64,000 bases of DNA, from positions 48,714-112,713 of the forward strand of contig JARYGU010000019.1 of NCBI GenBank assembly GCA_033795365.1. The letters run 5' to 3'. The stretch is from JARYGU01 sp033795365. GTDB lineage: Bacteria > Pseudomonadota > Alphaproteobacteria > Rhizobiales > Rhizobiaceae. Of the stretch, positions 36,272-44,169 are shown piece by piece. Each line of letters starts with the position of its first letter. Within the stretch, counting starts at the first letter, position 1. The translations under genes were made by a program, and so were the position numbers. The notes below the pieces were generated by a model. The model worked only from the letters and a program-made list of their open reading frames with translations. It ran no database searches and had not been told where the DNA came from.

Positions 36272-37351
36272 ATGAGCCGCCGCAAAGGCGAAATGACCCG
36301 AGCGCAGATCAACCGCGGATGGCCGCACCAGATCGCGTTTCCATCTCGCATCCTGAGTTTTCGCGAACGAGGCCATGAGGTGCGAAGGTTCTGCGAAAAT
36401 CTCTCGCTGTGTCCGCGCGGGCAAAATCTCTTTTGGGAAGACCAGAGTTGGGCCGTCTATTGCTTCGCCGATCCTGAGCACGCTAGGCTGTTCATGGAGA
36501 AATTCGGCGGCGAGCCCTTCAATCCGGAGCACCGTGGCAGGGGCAACCAGTGGTTCGAATGGAAGAGACCGGAGGTGCCTGTGTGCAATCTTTACAACGT
36601 CACATCCAATCAGGAAGCAATCCGCTCATTTGTGAAGGCAACCAGAGACCTATTCGGCAATCTGGAATCCTCGATCAACATCTACCCGGATCAGATGGCG
36701 CCGATTGTTCGCAACAATGACGGCGAGCGGGAAATGGTCCGCGTGCGTTGGGGGTTGCCATCGTCCCAAAAAGCACTGCTGGAGGCGGCGACAAAGCGGG
36801 CTGACAAATTGCGTGCGAAGGGAAAGACGGTCAATTTCGACGAGCTGCTGAAGATGGAGCCAGACGGAGGCGTGACGAACGTCCGCAATACGGCAAGCCG
36901 GCATTGGTCACGCTGGCTTGGCTCGGAAAACCGTTGCGTCGTTCCGGTGACGCGCTTCGCGGAGCCTGACCCGGCGAGCAAGGTGGAAGGCGGCCGCGTA
37001 CCGAATGCATGGTTCGCGCGAACCCCGGAACAGCCGCTGATGTTCTTCGCCGGCATATGGGTGCCGCAGTGGGAATGTGTCCGTAAGGTCAAGGAGGGTT
37101 TGATCACCACGGATTTGTTTGCCTTCCTGACAACGGAGCCGAACGCGATTGTGGCTCCGATACATCAAAAGGCGATGCCTGTCCTGCTGACAGAGATGGA
37201 AGAAGTTGAAGTCTGGCTGACTGCGCCATGGGAGACTGCCAGGCATCTGCAACGCCCACTGCCAGCAGATCAGTTAGTCCTTTTGCCACCGCAGCCGGAA
37301 GCCTCGAGCTCGCTTCCGCAGGCACCAGTAGAGGAGCCGAAACTGCTATGA
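36272..37351 (+). CDS. Read-through frame: small conserved protein fused in frame to SRAP protein
   Basis: From ATG 36272 the frame is open for 359 codons. Residues 1-103 resemble a small free-standing rhizobial protein (MSRRKGEMTRAQINRGWPHQ, LSLCPRGQNL, FADPEHARLFMEKFGGE, GRGNQWFEWKR). Residues 104-359 are the SRAP domain. No stop separates them. In the fusion the catalytic Cys would be internal at residue 105 and could not act as an N-terminal residue. Either both the fusion and the short SRAP product are made, or the first gene has lost its stop codon. Confidence 0.6.
   Translation: MSRRKGEMTRAQINRGWPHQIAFPSRILSFRERGHEVRRFCENLSLCPRGQNLFWEDQSWAVYCFADPEHARLFMEKFGGEPFNPEHRGRGNQWFEWKRPEVPVCNLYNVTSNQEAIRSFVKATRDLFGNLESSINIYPDQMAPIVRNNDGEREMVRVRWGLPSSQKALLEAATKRADKLRAKGKTVNFDELLKMEPDGGVTNVRNTASRHWSRWLGSENRCVVPVTRFAEPDPASKVEGGRVPNAWFARTPEQPLMFFAGIWVPQWECVRKVKEGLITTDLFAFLTTEPNAIVAPIHQKAMPVLLTEMEEVEVWLTAPWETARHLQRPLPADQLVLLPPQPEASSSLPQAPVEEPKLL
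36581..37351 (+). CDS. SRAP-family protein (HMCES/YedK type), internal GTG start
   Basis: This 256-residue SRAP protein would cross-link to abasic sites in single-stranded DNA and shield them. GTG at 36581 gives N-terminal Met-Cys-Asn-Leu-Tyr-Asn, with the catalytic Cys2 exposed after Met removal, as required. A perfect GGAGG sits 5 bases upstream. Other active-site residues are in place: Asn in VRNTASRHW (about 103), Glu in RFAEPD (about 128) and His in PIHQKAMP (about 195). Its 3' end overlaps the next ATG (ATGA). LexA control fits the role. Confidence 0.85.
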   Translation: MCNLYNVTSNQEAIRSFVKATRDLFGNLESSINIYPDQMAPIVRNNDGEREMVRVRWGLPSSQKALLEAATKRADKLRAKGKTVNFDELLKMEPDGGVTNVRNTASRHWSRWLGSENRCVVPVTRFAEPDPASKVEGGRVPNAWFARTPEQPLMFFAGIWVPQWECVRKVKEGLITTDLFAFLTTEPNAIVAPIHQKAMPVLLTEMEEVEVWLTAPWETARHLQRPLPADQLVLLPPQPEASSSLPQAPVEEPKLL

Positions 37352-37620
37352 ACGAGGAACAGGCGATGAGAGCACGCCGGCTGTATTTCGAATCGGAAAT
37401 AGGGCGCGTGCAGGCATACTTGAAGGTACTTGAGCGGCCGGGCGTGAGAGTGACTATGAACGACGGCAGCGCCGCTCCGCACCACGGCCTCGCCGAGCTC
37501 CCGGAAATGCTGTCGGATTATATCGACCTGATGGAAGAACAAGTTGGCAGGCTGACCTATCTACTCGGTGAGGTCGATCCCGACGGTTACCCTGTGGTGC
37601 GCGACGAGGAGGGCAAATGA
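37348..37620 (+). CDS. 90-residue protein of the SOS operon
   Basis: The ATG overlaps the SRAP stop (ATGA), indicating coupling. The product is helical and acidic (RARRLYFESEIGRVQAYLKV, LPEMLSDYIDLMEEQVGRLT) and resembles a short coiled-coil. No family is recognised. The next gene follows after one base. Confidence 0.65.
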   Translation: MNEEQAMRARRLYFESEIGRVQAYLKVLERPGVRVTMNDGSAAPHHGLAELPEMLSDYIDLMEEQVGRLTYLLGEVDPDGYPVVRDEEGK

Positions 37621-37621
37621 G

Positions 37622-37864
37622 ATGCCAACCCAGCGAAAATTGATCGTACTCGCTGCATTCGACCGAAATGAAGACGGAGATCTGATGCCGGCATTCGAGC
37701 CGCGCCAGGTCGACGGCGAAGAGCGCGCAAAGCGTGAAGCTCGGATACTGGCAAATCGTCATGCCGGCGTCGTAGCTTGGAGCCGGGATGCAGATCCTCA
37801 AATCGGTGAGTACGGCCCGCCAACGATCCTTTTTCAAAGCGGGGATATTCCCGATCTGGAATGA
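37622..37864 (+). CDS. 80-residue protein, last gene of the SOS operon
   Basis: Start ATG 37622 lies one base after the previous stop. The product begins MPTQRKLIVLAAFDRNEDGD and includes EERAKREARILANRHAGVVAW. It shows no membrane segment or known motif. The operon terminator follows about 100 bases downstream. Confidence 0.65.
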   Translation: MPTQRKLIVLAAFDRNEDGDLMPAFEPRQVDGEERAKREARILANRHAGVVAWSRDADPQIGEYGPPTILFQSGDIPDLE

Positions 37865-37961
37865 TCTAGCCGACGGCTAATTCTTACTCCTTTTGTATGA
37901 ATTGAGATCGCTTGCACTTGAGGGCACATTGCACGCGCTGGTTCTCTACAGCACCCCTAGC

Positions 37962-37994
37962 GGCCTCGCATCGTACGGATTGCGGGGCCTTTTT
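37962..37994 (+). terminator. Intrinsic terminator closing the SOS operon
   Basis: A nine-pair stem (GGCCTCGCA / TGCGGGGCC, one G-U) with a 10-base loop is followed by five T residues. Confidence 0.85.
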
Positions 37995-38205
37995 CCTGAG
38001 ATTTGAAGCCGACTTCCGGCAACCATAAATGTTAATTCGCTGTTAAGGCTACTTGACGTTATTCATAATCTCGAAGAAGAGTTGCGGATATTGCCGCTTT
38101 CACAAGATAGCCCTACCAAAGTCTTGCTTTCGTAGCTTTTGGCCATGTCTTAGTCACAGTAGGCATAGAGATGGCATTTAGAAAAAATCGGTTTTCACAA
38201 AAGCT
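37995..38205 (+). other. AT-rich upstream region of the glycosyltransferase gene
   Basis: The stretch is clearly richer in A and T than its surroundings, which is typical of acquired cargo. It contains TTGACG near 38053 but no convincing -10 at the right spacing. Confidence 0.4.
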
Positions 38206-39108
38206 ATGTTGCAAGAGATCAAGCCTCCCAAGTGGAACAAGGTCCGTATTTCGAGGCTATCCCGATTTAAAATTTGGTGGAGCACTCGGCGCGCAACCCG
38301 CAATGACGGGTATGGCGGAGAGCAATATGCCACTTATCTATCTCGCTTAGGGGGATCATTCCCGGTCGGCGAGGAAGACGTTATTCTCGCTGCATGCGAC
38401 GATCGGTACTTTGAGAGGTTCGCCCTCCCCCTGATCGCCTCGATCGCGGCATCCAGCGGTGAGCATGCACTTCATCTTCACCTGCTAAAACCGTCGGAAC
38501 ACACTGTCAGCCACGCTGAGAACCTTCGATCAAGCTTCGGCAACGTGAAGTTCACATTTACTGTCGACCTGTGTGAAGACGCTTTCAGCGGAAACGACAT
38601 TCGCATTTACTACACGGCAGCGCGCTTCATTCTCGCTCCTGCGGTTCTTGCAGCCGGCGTGAAACGGCTCCTGATCATTGATGTGGATGCGCTGATGCAG
38701 AATTCTCCATGGCCGATAATGGACAGCCTTCGACCTGGCGTCACGATCGCATTCAATTCCAGACCCACTGAGAAGAGAGCTTGGAAAAAGATGCTGGCCG
38801 GCGCGGTCCTGTATGTCGCCGATCCTGTCTCCAAACGGTTTGCTGGCCGCCTGTCGAGAGCGCTCTTGATGAATGTCGGGAGGCCGCAACAATATTATGT
38901 CGATCAGATCATCCCATACTATCTTTCGCGGCTTAGCGAGAGAGGTACACGAGACAGCATCGAGAATTTGCCCGCGGGCCTCATGTCCTTGGAAATGGAC
39001 GAGGCCGCTGCGTTCTGGATCCCGAAAGGCAGAGACAAAGTTTCGGAAGAGTTCATCAGGGCTCAAGGCCACGTCGACGACAGCGACGATCATATCCAGG
39101 CGGCGTGA
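38206..39108 (+). CDS. Glycosyltransferase-like protein (GT-A, GT8-like), prophage cargo
   Basis: This 300-residue soluble protein has a GT-A-like pattern: an N-terminal nucleotide-binding region (VILAACDDRYFERFALPLIA), then a DxD motif in LLIIDVDALMQNS that would hold the metal and sugar nucleotide. A later YYVDQIIPYYL segment resembles the GT8 pattern. It is outside the late operon and opposed to it, with AT-rich DNA upstream. P22- and Sf6-like phages carry enzymes that change host surface polysaccharide, so a lysogenic-conversion role is plausible but inferred. Confidence 0.65.
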   Translation: MLQEIKPPKWNKVRISRLSRFKIWWSTRRATRNDGYGGEQYATYLSRLGGSFPVGEEDVILAACDDRYFERFALPLIASIAASSGEHALHLHLLKPSEHTVSHAENLRSSFGNVKFTFTVDLCEDAFSGNDIRIYYTAARFILAPAVLAAGVKRLLIIDVDALMQNSPWPIMDSLRPGVTIAFNSRPTEKRAWKKMLAGAVLYVADPVSKRFAGRLSRALLMNVGRPQQYYVDQIIPYYLSRLSERGTRDSIENLPAGLMSLEMDEAAAFWIPKGRDKVSEEFIRAQGHVDDSDDHIQAA

Positions 39109-39549
39109 TTACGGACGTCCTGTACGCTGCGCCGCCTCGATCCGCTGCAATATCTCCCGGACCACTTTGAGGTCGCCGCTCTGTTGGCTGAGCGTTGCCT
39201 GAAGTTCCTTGATTGCTGACGCGGTGGTCGTAGTCGATTGCTCCGCCACCGTGACGCGATAGGCAAGCTGTTCGCTCATGTTGGTGACCTTGCGCACATC
39301 GGCCTCGATGCCGCTCAAACGCTGGTTGACGCCAGATTCATTGGCCTTCACCTCTGCCAGCCGGTCCTTGTGGTAGGTTTCATGACCCGCGCGCCACGCC
39401 TGCAAGTCTTCGATGTCGCGGCTCTTGTCGACCCATATCACAACGCCACCGACGCACACGCCGACAAGCGTCACAAGCTGGATGATGGTGTTGAGGTTCC
39501 ATTCAAGCGTTTTTGCCCGGCTGATGCCCATGGACTTGTCCTCGTTCAT
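39109..39549 (-). CDS. Membrane-anchored coiled-coil protein (possible spanin-like)
   Basis: One N-terminal membrane helix (IIQLVTLVGVCVGGVVIWV) is followed by about 100 residues of charged coiled-coil. The size is 146 residues from ATG 39549. The layout resembles an i-spanin (Rz) next to the small lipoprotein and endolysin genes, or a DUF2730-type protein. A terminator lies between it and the holin-like gene, so its expression may be reduced or separate. It ends adjacent to the convergent glycosyltransferase gene. Confidence 0.6.
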   Translation of the reverse strand: MNEDKSMGISRAKTLEWNLNTIIQLVTLVGVCVGGVVIWVDKSRDIEDLQAWRAGHETYHKDRLAEVKANESGVNQRLSGIEADVRKVTNMSEQLAYRVTVAEQSTTTTASAIKELQATLSQQSGDLKVVREILQRIEAAQRTGRP

Positions 39550-39584
39550 TCGTCGCCTTTGCCCCTGTCTTAATTTCAGCATGC

Positions 39585-39611
39585 AAAAAGGCCGCCCCGG
39601 AGAGCGGCCTT
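39585..39611 (-). terminator. Intrinsic terminator within the lysis cassette, minus strand
   Basis: A perfect eight-pair stem (AAGGCCGC / GCGGCCTT) with an eight-base loop lies just after the holin-like gene. Reading on the minus strand, the stem continues into TTTTT. Confidence 0.7.
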
Positions 39612-39632
39612 ATAAAATGCCAATACGCGCGC

Positions 39633-39806
39633 TTATGGCGCATTTTTCGGCGCGAAGTAAGTCAGCAGCGCCGGAAGGCCGATCGTCAGCGCATAGAGCG
39701 CCAGATAGCCATACCAGGGCGTATCCTCCGGCATAAAGGGGATGCCGGCGGTGCCCGTCAGTGCCCCGCCAGCGGCGGCGGCAATAGCTTTCGAAACCTT
39801 ATCCAT
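39633..39806 (-). CDS. Small membrane protein, holin-like
   Basis: This 57-residue protein starts at ATG 39806 after AAGGAG. It has an Ala/Gly-rich N-terminal segment (AIAAAAGGALTGTAGIPF) and one strong helix (GYLALYALTIGLPALLTYF). Size, topology and position between the lipoprotein gene and a terminator suggest a holin or lysis accessory. Confidence 0.6.
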   Translation of the reverse strand: MDKVSKAIAAAAGGALTGTAGIPFMPEDTPWYGYLALYALTIGLPALLTYFAPKNAP

Positions 39807-39809
39807 GGA

Positions 39810-40136
39810 TTATTCTCCTTCCTGAGCCGCACGGGCTTCCTTGAGGGCGAGAGAGACAGTTGCGTATGCCGTGGCTGCGAGGACGAGCGCGTTTGCAGCG
39901 GTGACGCTTTCGGGGTTGGCGCAGATTACCAGGGCGCCATCGTAGGCGGCGGCCTCCTTGCGGATTGTCGCCGGCTTGATGTTGCCGGAGGCAGATGCCG
40001 CGACGAACGCCGCATGCGCCGTCTGGATCAGGGCGCAGGTTTTCGGAAGGTTGTTCTGGATCGCGGTATCGATAGACGTCGTGGTGCATGCGGACAGCAC
40101 AAAAGCCGCCGCTGCTACGAAGAGCAGAGAGCGCAT
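39810..40136 (-). CDS. Small lipoprotein of the lysis cassette
   Basis: This 108-residue protein has a lipoprotein signal with lipobox LSAC (MRSLLFVAAAAFVLSAC). The mature part is Ala-rich and helical. An o-spanin-like role is possible from context. It ends 3 bases before the holin-like ATG. Confidence 0.7.
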   Translation of the reverse strand: MRSLLFVAAAAFVLSACTTTSIDTAIQNNLPKTCALIQTAHAAFVAASASGNIKPATIRKEAAAYDGALVICANPESVTAANALVLAATAYATVSLALKEARAAQEGE

Positions 40137-40162
40137 GTGATTTTCCCTTTTGGTTGGAGGAT

Positions 40163-40885
40163 CTAGAGTTTTGCTTTTGCTTCGGCGCGCATCTTGTCGC
40201 CGCAGGCTTTCGCGCCCTTGATCGAAGGATCGAAGGCGAGACGGGTGAAATCCCATTTGCCGCGCTGCGCGATGCCGAGATTGTTTTGAACCTCGGCATG
40301 GGAAAGCACGGTCTTGTCCGTGACGGCGATGCCGTAACGCTTGGCGAGCTGCGCGATGACAGACGTCAGGGCGTCCCACTGCGCTTGCGTCATCGGGTAT
40401 TTGCCGGCGTTGAAGGGAGATTCGGTAGAGCCGCCCATGCAACAAAGGGAGACACCGATCGAGCCTGAGTTGCAGTTCAGGGTATGGGCCGCATACCCCT
40501 TCTTCACCGGAGCCTCGTTGAGCTTGATCGAAGGAATGCCGCGGACCAGCTTTCCGTCGTCCTCGATGAGGATGTGATAGTGCTCCCCGTCGAAGCTGCT
40601 GGCCTTATTGGCGCCGGCCGTCCAGTGGCAGATGATGCGGTCCATCTTGGCCGCCGGCATCCAGTCGACCGGGATCGCCGGAACCTGCTCCATGGTGGAG
40701 CGCGTTATTAAGGGCGCTTTCGGCACATTGCCGGTGACCGGTCCCCTACGCCCCTCCAGTTCGTCAAGCGCCTTGTGAACGGCGCCGATGCTCTCGGCAC
40801 CGAAATCACCGTCGGCGCCATAGAGAGGCATCGGAAATCCGAGCGCAATCAAGCGCTGCTGCAGAACCTGCGCGATTTTCGTCAT
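40163..40885 (-). CDS. Endolysin: N-acetylmuramoyl-L-alanine amidase
   Basis: This 240-residue protein starts at ATG 40885. Residues about 8-45 resemble a peptidoglycan-binding repeat (LIALGFPMPLYGADGDFG). An amidase_2 domain follows with the zinc-site His in ICHWTAGANK, then HYHILIEDDGKLVRGIP, NCNSGSIGVSLC, and LSHAEVQNNLG. It would cleave the sugar-peptide bond at lysis. It has no obvious signal peptide, so it needs the holin. Confidence 0.9.
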   Translation of the reverse strand: MTKIAQVLQQRLIALGFPMPLYGADGDFGAESIGAVHKALDELEGRRGPVTGNVPKAPLITRSTMEQVPAIPVDWMPAAKMDRIICHWTAGANKASSFDGEHYHILIEDDGKLVRGIPSIKLNEAPVKKGYAAHTLNCNSGSIGVSLCCMGGSTESPFNAGKYPMTQAQWDALTSVIAQLAKRYGIAVTDKTVLSHAEVQNNLGIAQRGKWDFTRLAFDPSIKGAKACGDKMRAEAKAKL

Positions 40886-40913
40886 AGCGATGTCCTTGAA
40901 AATTTCGGCGCCG

Positions 40914-41117
40914 TCAGAAGACGGTCGCCGCGGTCCAGATCGTGTCGATCCGCCAGCCGAGATTGATAAAGAGCATGGGCGTCCGAAGGATACGGCCAAG
41001 CGCTCGTTCAATGGGAACCTTGGTCGCTTCAATGAAGGCGAGGATTTCAATCGGATAACCCAACCGGACGAAATCCGTACGCTTGGTCTCACTCGCCCGC
41101 AGGGAGGGACTGCCGCA
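40914..41117 (-). pseudogene. Start-less open frame upstream of the endolysin
   Basis: A 67-codon frame with protein-like composition (ETKRTDFVRLGYPIEILAFI, ending WRIDTIWTAATVF) ends 28 bases before the endolysin ATG. It has no ATG or GTG start with a ribosome site; the only candidates are CTG and a TTG at 41063. It may be a truncated lysis or tail gene. No family is recognised. Confidence 0.35.
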
Positions 41118-41204
41118 TCAGTCGTTCTTGTGACAGCTAGATTTGACACTCGACTAGATCGAGATTTCGTGCTGTAGAAGCAGCGTGTAGCAGAGGATCA
41201 AAAA

Positions 41205-41396
41205 TTGTCCGTCGCAAACAAGATCGCCGATTTGGTACGAGCTTCAATTTTGCATGATTACACTGACAATGCCGGCCTTGACGCAGGCGAACATAAGGAA
41301 CGCGAATTGCGCCTGGTGTCCGAAATAGACCGGTTGCTCAGTGAGGCAATCGACGAGCGCATTCGCGCGATTATGGGCCAGCCCACTTTATCGTAG
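41205..41396 (+). CDS. Possible 63-residue protein, opposite to the late genes
   Basis: The start is TTG at 41205, with AGAGGA about 8 bases upstream. The product is acidic and helical (KERELRLVSEIDRLLSEAID). Balanced composition suggests a real gene, but there is no family match and the start is non-standard. Confidence 0.4.
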   Translation: MSVANKIADLVRASILHDYTDNAGLDAGEHKERELRLVSEIDRLLSEAIDERIRAIMGQPTLS

Positions 41397-41425
41397 CGCG
41401 GCGAGACGCGAGCCAGAGTGCCCGG

Positions 41426-41917
41426 CTACAGGGGCAGCGCCTGAACCCACATGTCATCAATTTGCTCGTCGGTGAGCCCGATGATGACCGCCACTGACGC
41501 AATGAACGGGTGAGTGCGATCGAAGGTCGTTGCATATTCCCATTCGATCTGCGCCTTCTCCCTGTCCTCTCCATCCGGCATCGTGGCGATAGCGTCGGCA
41601 ACCTGGCTGGGGGCGTAACCGTTAGCCAGAAGCCCAAGCCGGAGTTGCCGGGCAGTAAGTGAGGGCATCGACGCCCTTATCTGTTCCAGCGTTGGCGGGA
41701 CATAGGGTTCGATGGTGTAGGACCCTTCATTGTCGGTCAACCACTGCCGAACTGTTGGTCCCAACCCATGGGTGTCATCCGGTGAGCTTACGTACTCAGT
41801 TCGATATCGTTCGCCCATCATGTCGACAAGATCGACGTCAAGTACGAATACCCCTGGGTCTCTCGTCGCCCGGACAGAAAATACTTCGTTCAATGTAATG
41901 ATCTTTTCGTTGGTCAT
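41426..41917 (-). CDS. Tail-fibre assembly-like protein
   Basis: This 163-residue protein lies directly downstream of the tail-fibre gene, with its ATG overlapping the fibre stop. It contains a segment typical of fibre-associated chaperones (YTIEPYVPPTLEQIRASMPS followed by LTARQLRLGLLANG). No catalytic motif is seen. Position and this region support an assembly or attachment role. Confidence 0.6.
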   Translation of the reverse strand: MTNEKIITLNEVFSVRATRDPGVFVLDVDLVDMMGERYRTEYVSSPDDTHGLGPTVRQWLTDNEGSYTIEPYVPPTLEQIRASMPSLTARQLRLGLLANGYAPSQVADAIATMPDGEDREKAQIEWEYATTFDRTHPFIASVAVIIGLTDEQIDDMWVQALPL

Positions 41918-43455
41918 TAGCCTACCCTTTGAAGCGTATAAATTCCTTCTTCACTGTCAGTGCGGCCGCGAGAGCGCCACGTTCCGGGAATTACTGTTCC
42001 CGCACTTCCATGATCCTGCGACACGTAATACTGAGCATTTGAAGAGTGGAGGCATGGGACAACCGACGCATTTCTATTCATGCCGCTCGGAACAAGCACC
42101 ACAAGTAGGTGCCCCAGCGGGAAGCTCGTCGTGTTTGCACTTGTCGTCGTGCTCACTTCGGCGGCTATGAAGCCCAGCGAATGAGAATGGGAAGTAGAAG
42201 TAACGGTGTCTCCGCTACTATTGGTGATTGGGCTGGGAGTTCCGAGCGTCAAAGTGCGGTTGGCCTCAAGAGTGCCGCCGCCGGTGAGGCCATTGCCAGC
42301 TACGATTTGACGGGTATCGGGGGTGCCGCTGAGAGTGCTCAGGCTCAGGTTGCCGGTGTGATAGACGGTACGGCCTGATGTGCCATCGTTAAAATACAAT
42401 CCACTAGAACCGCCACCGTTCAGCAATACAAGCTGCGTGCCAGCTACATCATTATTGATGCGAAACCCATTTGTGCCGGTGCCATCGGTATGCTGAATGA
42501 ACCCTTGGCGACCGGAAGGTCTATACCACGTGATGTAGGGATCACCCGTTTCGGAAGTCGAGTTAAGCCGAATTGCTTCTCCGGCAGTGTTAATGGTCAG
42601 CAGTCCTGACATGCCGAGCGTCGTGATTCCGTCGTAGGCGCCAGAGATACGAGCATTCGGCAGCGTGCCGGTAGAGTTCGCTAGGTCGCGATAGTAAGAG
42701 CCCTGCTGGCCGTCCAACACATCGGCGTCGAGACCTGAGCCTGCTCCGTCGTTTCCGGCAGTCCAAACGGTTTGCCCGTTATGCACGAACCCGGTAGCTG
42801 TGTCATTCTGTAGAGCAATTTGGCTGACGGATTCGCCGGATGAGTTCGTCCGAGCCAAATACAGTGAGTAACTAGGACCACCAGCAACACCAAGATAGGC
42901 CCTTCTTTGGCTGTCTCTCGAAATGGTATAACCAAAATTAACCTCGGCGCTTCCGCCGGAAACAATTCCCCCGGATAGCGTCAGATTCGCAAACGAATAA
43001 TCCCCGACCAGCCGCGCGTTCGGCAGCGTGCCGGTCGTGAGATCGGCAGCCGAACCCGACGATGCTACTGCCGCAAGCCCGAGCGTCGTCTTCACCGCGG
43101 CAGCGCTTGCGTCATCAAGGATCGTGCGAGCAAACGGCGTCAGGGCCGTAGTCGCGTAGACATCCGCGGCCGTGGTGTAGATCATGCGATCGGCAGTGGT
43201 CGTCAGCCCGGCGATCGATTGCAGTCCGGCATCGTAGGCTTGGACGTTCGTGCCGATCGCGAGACCGAGATTTGTCCTGGCAGTCGTCGCATTGGTCGCG
43301 CCCGTACCGCCGGCCGTGACTGGGCGCGGCGCGTTCAGGTCGTTCACCAAGTCATCGATGAAGGCGTTGTACGGCACGCTCTGGATCGTGTTGTTCGACA
43401 CGCCTTTGGTGCCGGCGGGCTCTGAATAGATACCACCTACGCGGGGCATGGGCAT
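41917..43455 (-). CDS. Tail fibre protein
   Basis: This 512-residue protein is rich in Gly, Ser, Thr and Asn, with repeated short beta-rich blocks (DLTTGTLPNARL, ANSTGTLPNARI) typical of trimeric fibres. The N-terminus (VSNNTIQSVPYNAFIDDLVN) would attach to the virion and the C-terminal part should bind the host. ATG 43455 and 43449 are both possible. Confidence 0.8.
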   Translation of the reverse strand: MPMPRVGGIYSEPAGTKGVSNNTIQSVPYNAFIDDLVNDLNAPRPVTAGGTGATNATTARTNLGLAIGTNVQAYDAGLQSIAGLTTTADRMIYTTAADVYATTALTPFARTILDDASAAAVKTTLGLAAVASSGSAADLTTGTLPNARLVGDYSFANLTLSGGIVSGGSAEVNFGYTISRDSQRRAYLGVAGGPSYSLYLARTNSSGESVSQIALQNDTATGFVHNGQTVWTAGNDGAGSGLDADVLDGQQGSYYRDLANSTGTLPNARISGAYDGITTLGMSGLLTINTAGEAIRLNSTSETGDPYITWYRPSGRQGFIQHTDGTGTNGFRINNDVAGTQLVLLNGGGSSGLYFNDGTSGRTVYHTGNLSLSTLSGTPDTRQIVAGNGLTGGGTLEANRTLTLGTPSPITNSSGDTVTSTSHSHSLGFIAAEVSTTTSANTTSFPLGHLLVVLVPSGMNRNASVVPCLHSSNAQYYVSQDHGSAGTVIPGTWRSRGRTDSEEGIYTLQRVG

Positions 43456-43546
43456 TCTCCTGAAAAGGTGCGTGGGAGGACATGCAGGACTCGACTAATG
43501 CGAGTATTCGTGCTCTATTCTCGTTAGAGCTTGAGGGACTTCTGAA

Positions 43547-43837
43547 ATGATGACGACGAGACAAACCCGCGCTGGGGCTTGTGGCGCGTTGGGTGCCTTA
43601 TTCGCAGTTGGGGCGATTGCGATTTTCGCGGCTCAGACGTTTCTCTGTCTGCAGGCCGGAGAATGGCCGAGCATGTCCGTCATTGATTTGATAAAACTTT
43701 TCGCAACCCCACCGTGGCTGGAAAAGCCGGACGCTTGGATCGGCCTGTATGAGATCGTTGACGCCATTCCGATTACTTTCATCTGCATGATCGCCGCCTA
43801 TATCGCTGTGGCTTCAGAGAAGGCCGCGTCCGAATAA
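43547..43837 (+). CDS. Small two-span membrane protein (moron-like)
   Basis: This 96-residue protein has two hydrophobic helices (LGALFAVGAIAIFAAQTFLC and ITFICMIAAYIAVA). It reads against the late operon, in the gap after the tail-fibre gene, so it probably has its own promoter. ATG 43547 follows GAGGGAC at a distance of about 10 bases. No family is recognised. Confidence 0.55.
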   Translation: MMTTRQTRAGACGALGALFAVGAIAIFAAQTFLCLQAGEWPSMSVIDLIKLFATPPWLEKPDAWIGLYEIVDAIPITFICMIAAYIAVASEKAASE

Positions 43838-43926
43838 AAGCGTTCGTCGCCGCTGACTGGTTCGGCATCACCAAGCACCGACGCTGCGCGATTGCCTTTT
43901 CCATTTCCCTCACCTATCGTTGAGAG

Positions 43927-44169
43927 ATGCAGATCGACCACGACCCTGACGAACCGAAGATCGACCGCGGGCCGGGTCCGTGGAAAATCGCCATTCCGGT
44001 TCTTGTCGTAATTGCCGCGATCAACTTCGTGACGCGCGATATTGACTGGATATCTCTCTGCCTTGGCCTAGCGATCGGCGGTGGAATCGTGGCCTGGGCT
44101 GTCGATATCACCGGCAACAAAGTGCCGGATTCATGGCGCAGCAAGCCGCCCGGTTCCCGCCGTTCCTGA
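43927..44169 (+). CDS. Small two-span membrane protein (moron-like)
   Basis: This 80-residue protein has a charged acidic N-terminus (MQIDHDPDEPKIDRGPGPW) and two helices (IAIPVLVVIAAINFV and ISLCLGLAIGGGIVAWAV). It overlaps the 3' end of the convergent large virion gene by 39 bases. Function unknown. Confidence 0.55.
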   Translation: MQIDHDPDEPKIDRGPGPWKIAIPVLVVIAAINFVTRDIDWISLCLGLAIGGGIVAWAVDITGNKVPDSWRSKPPGSRRS

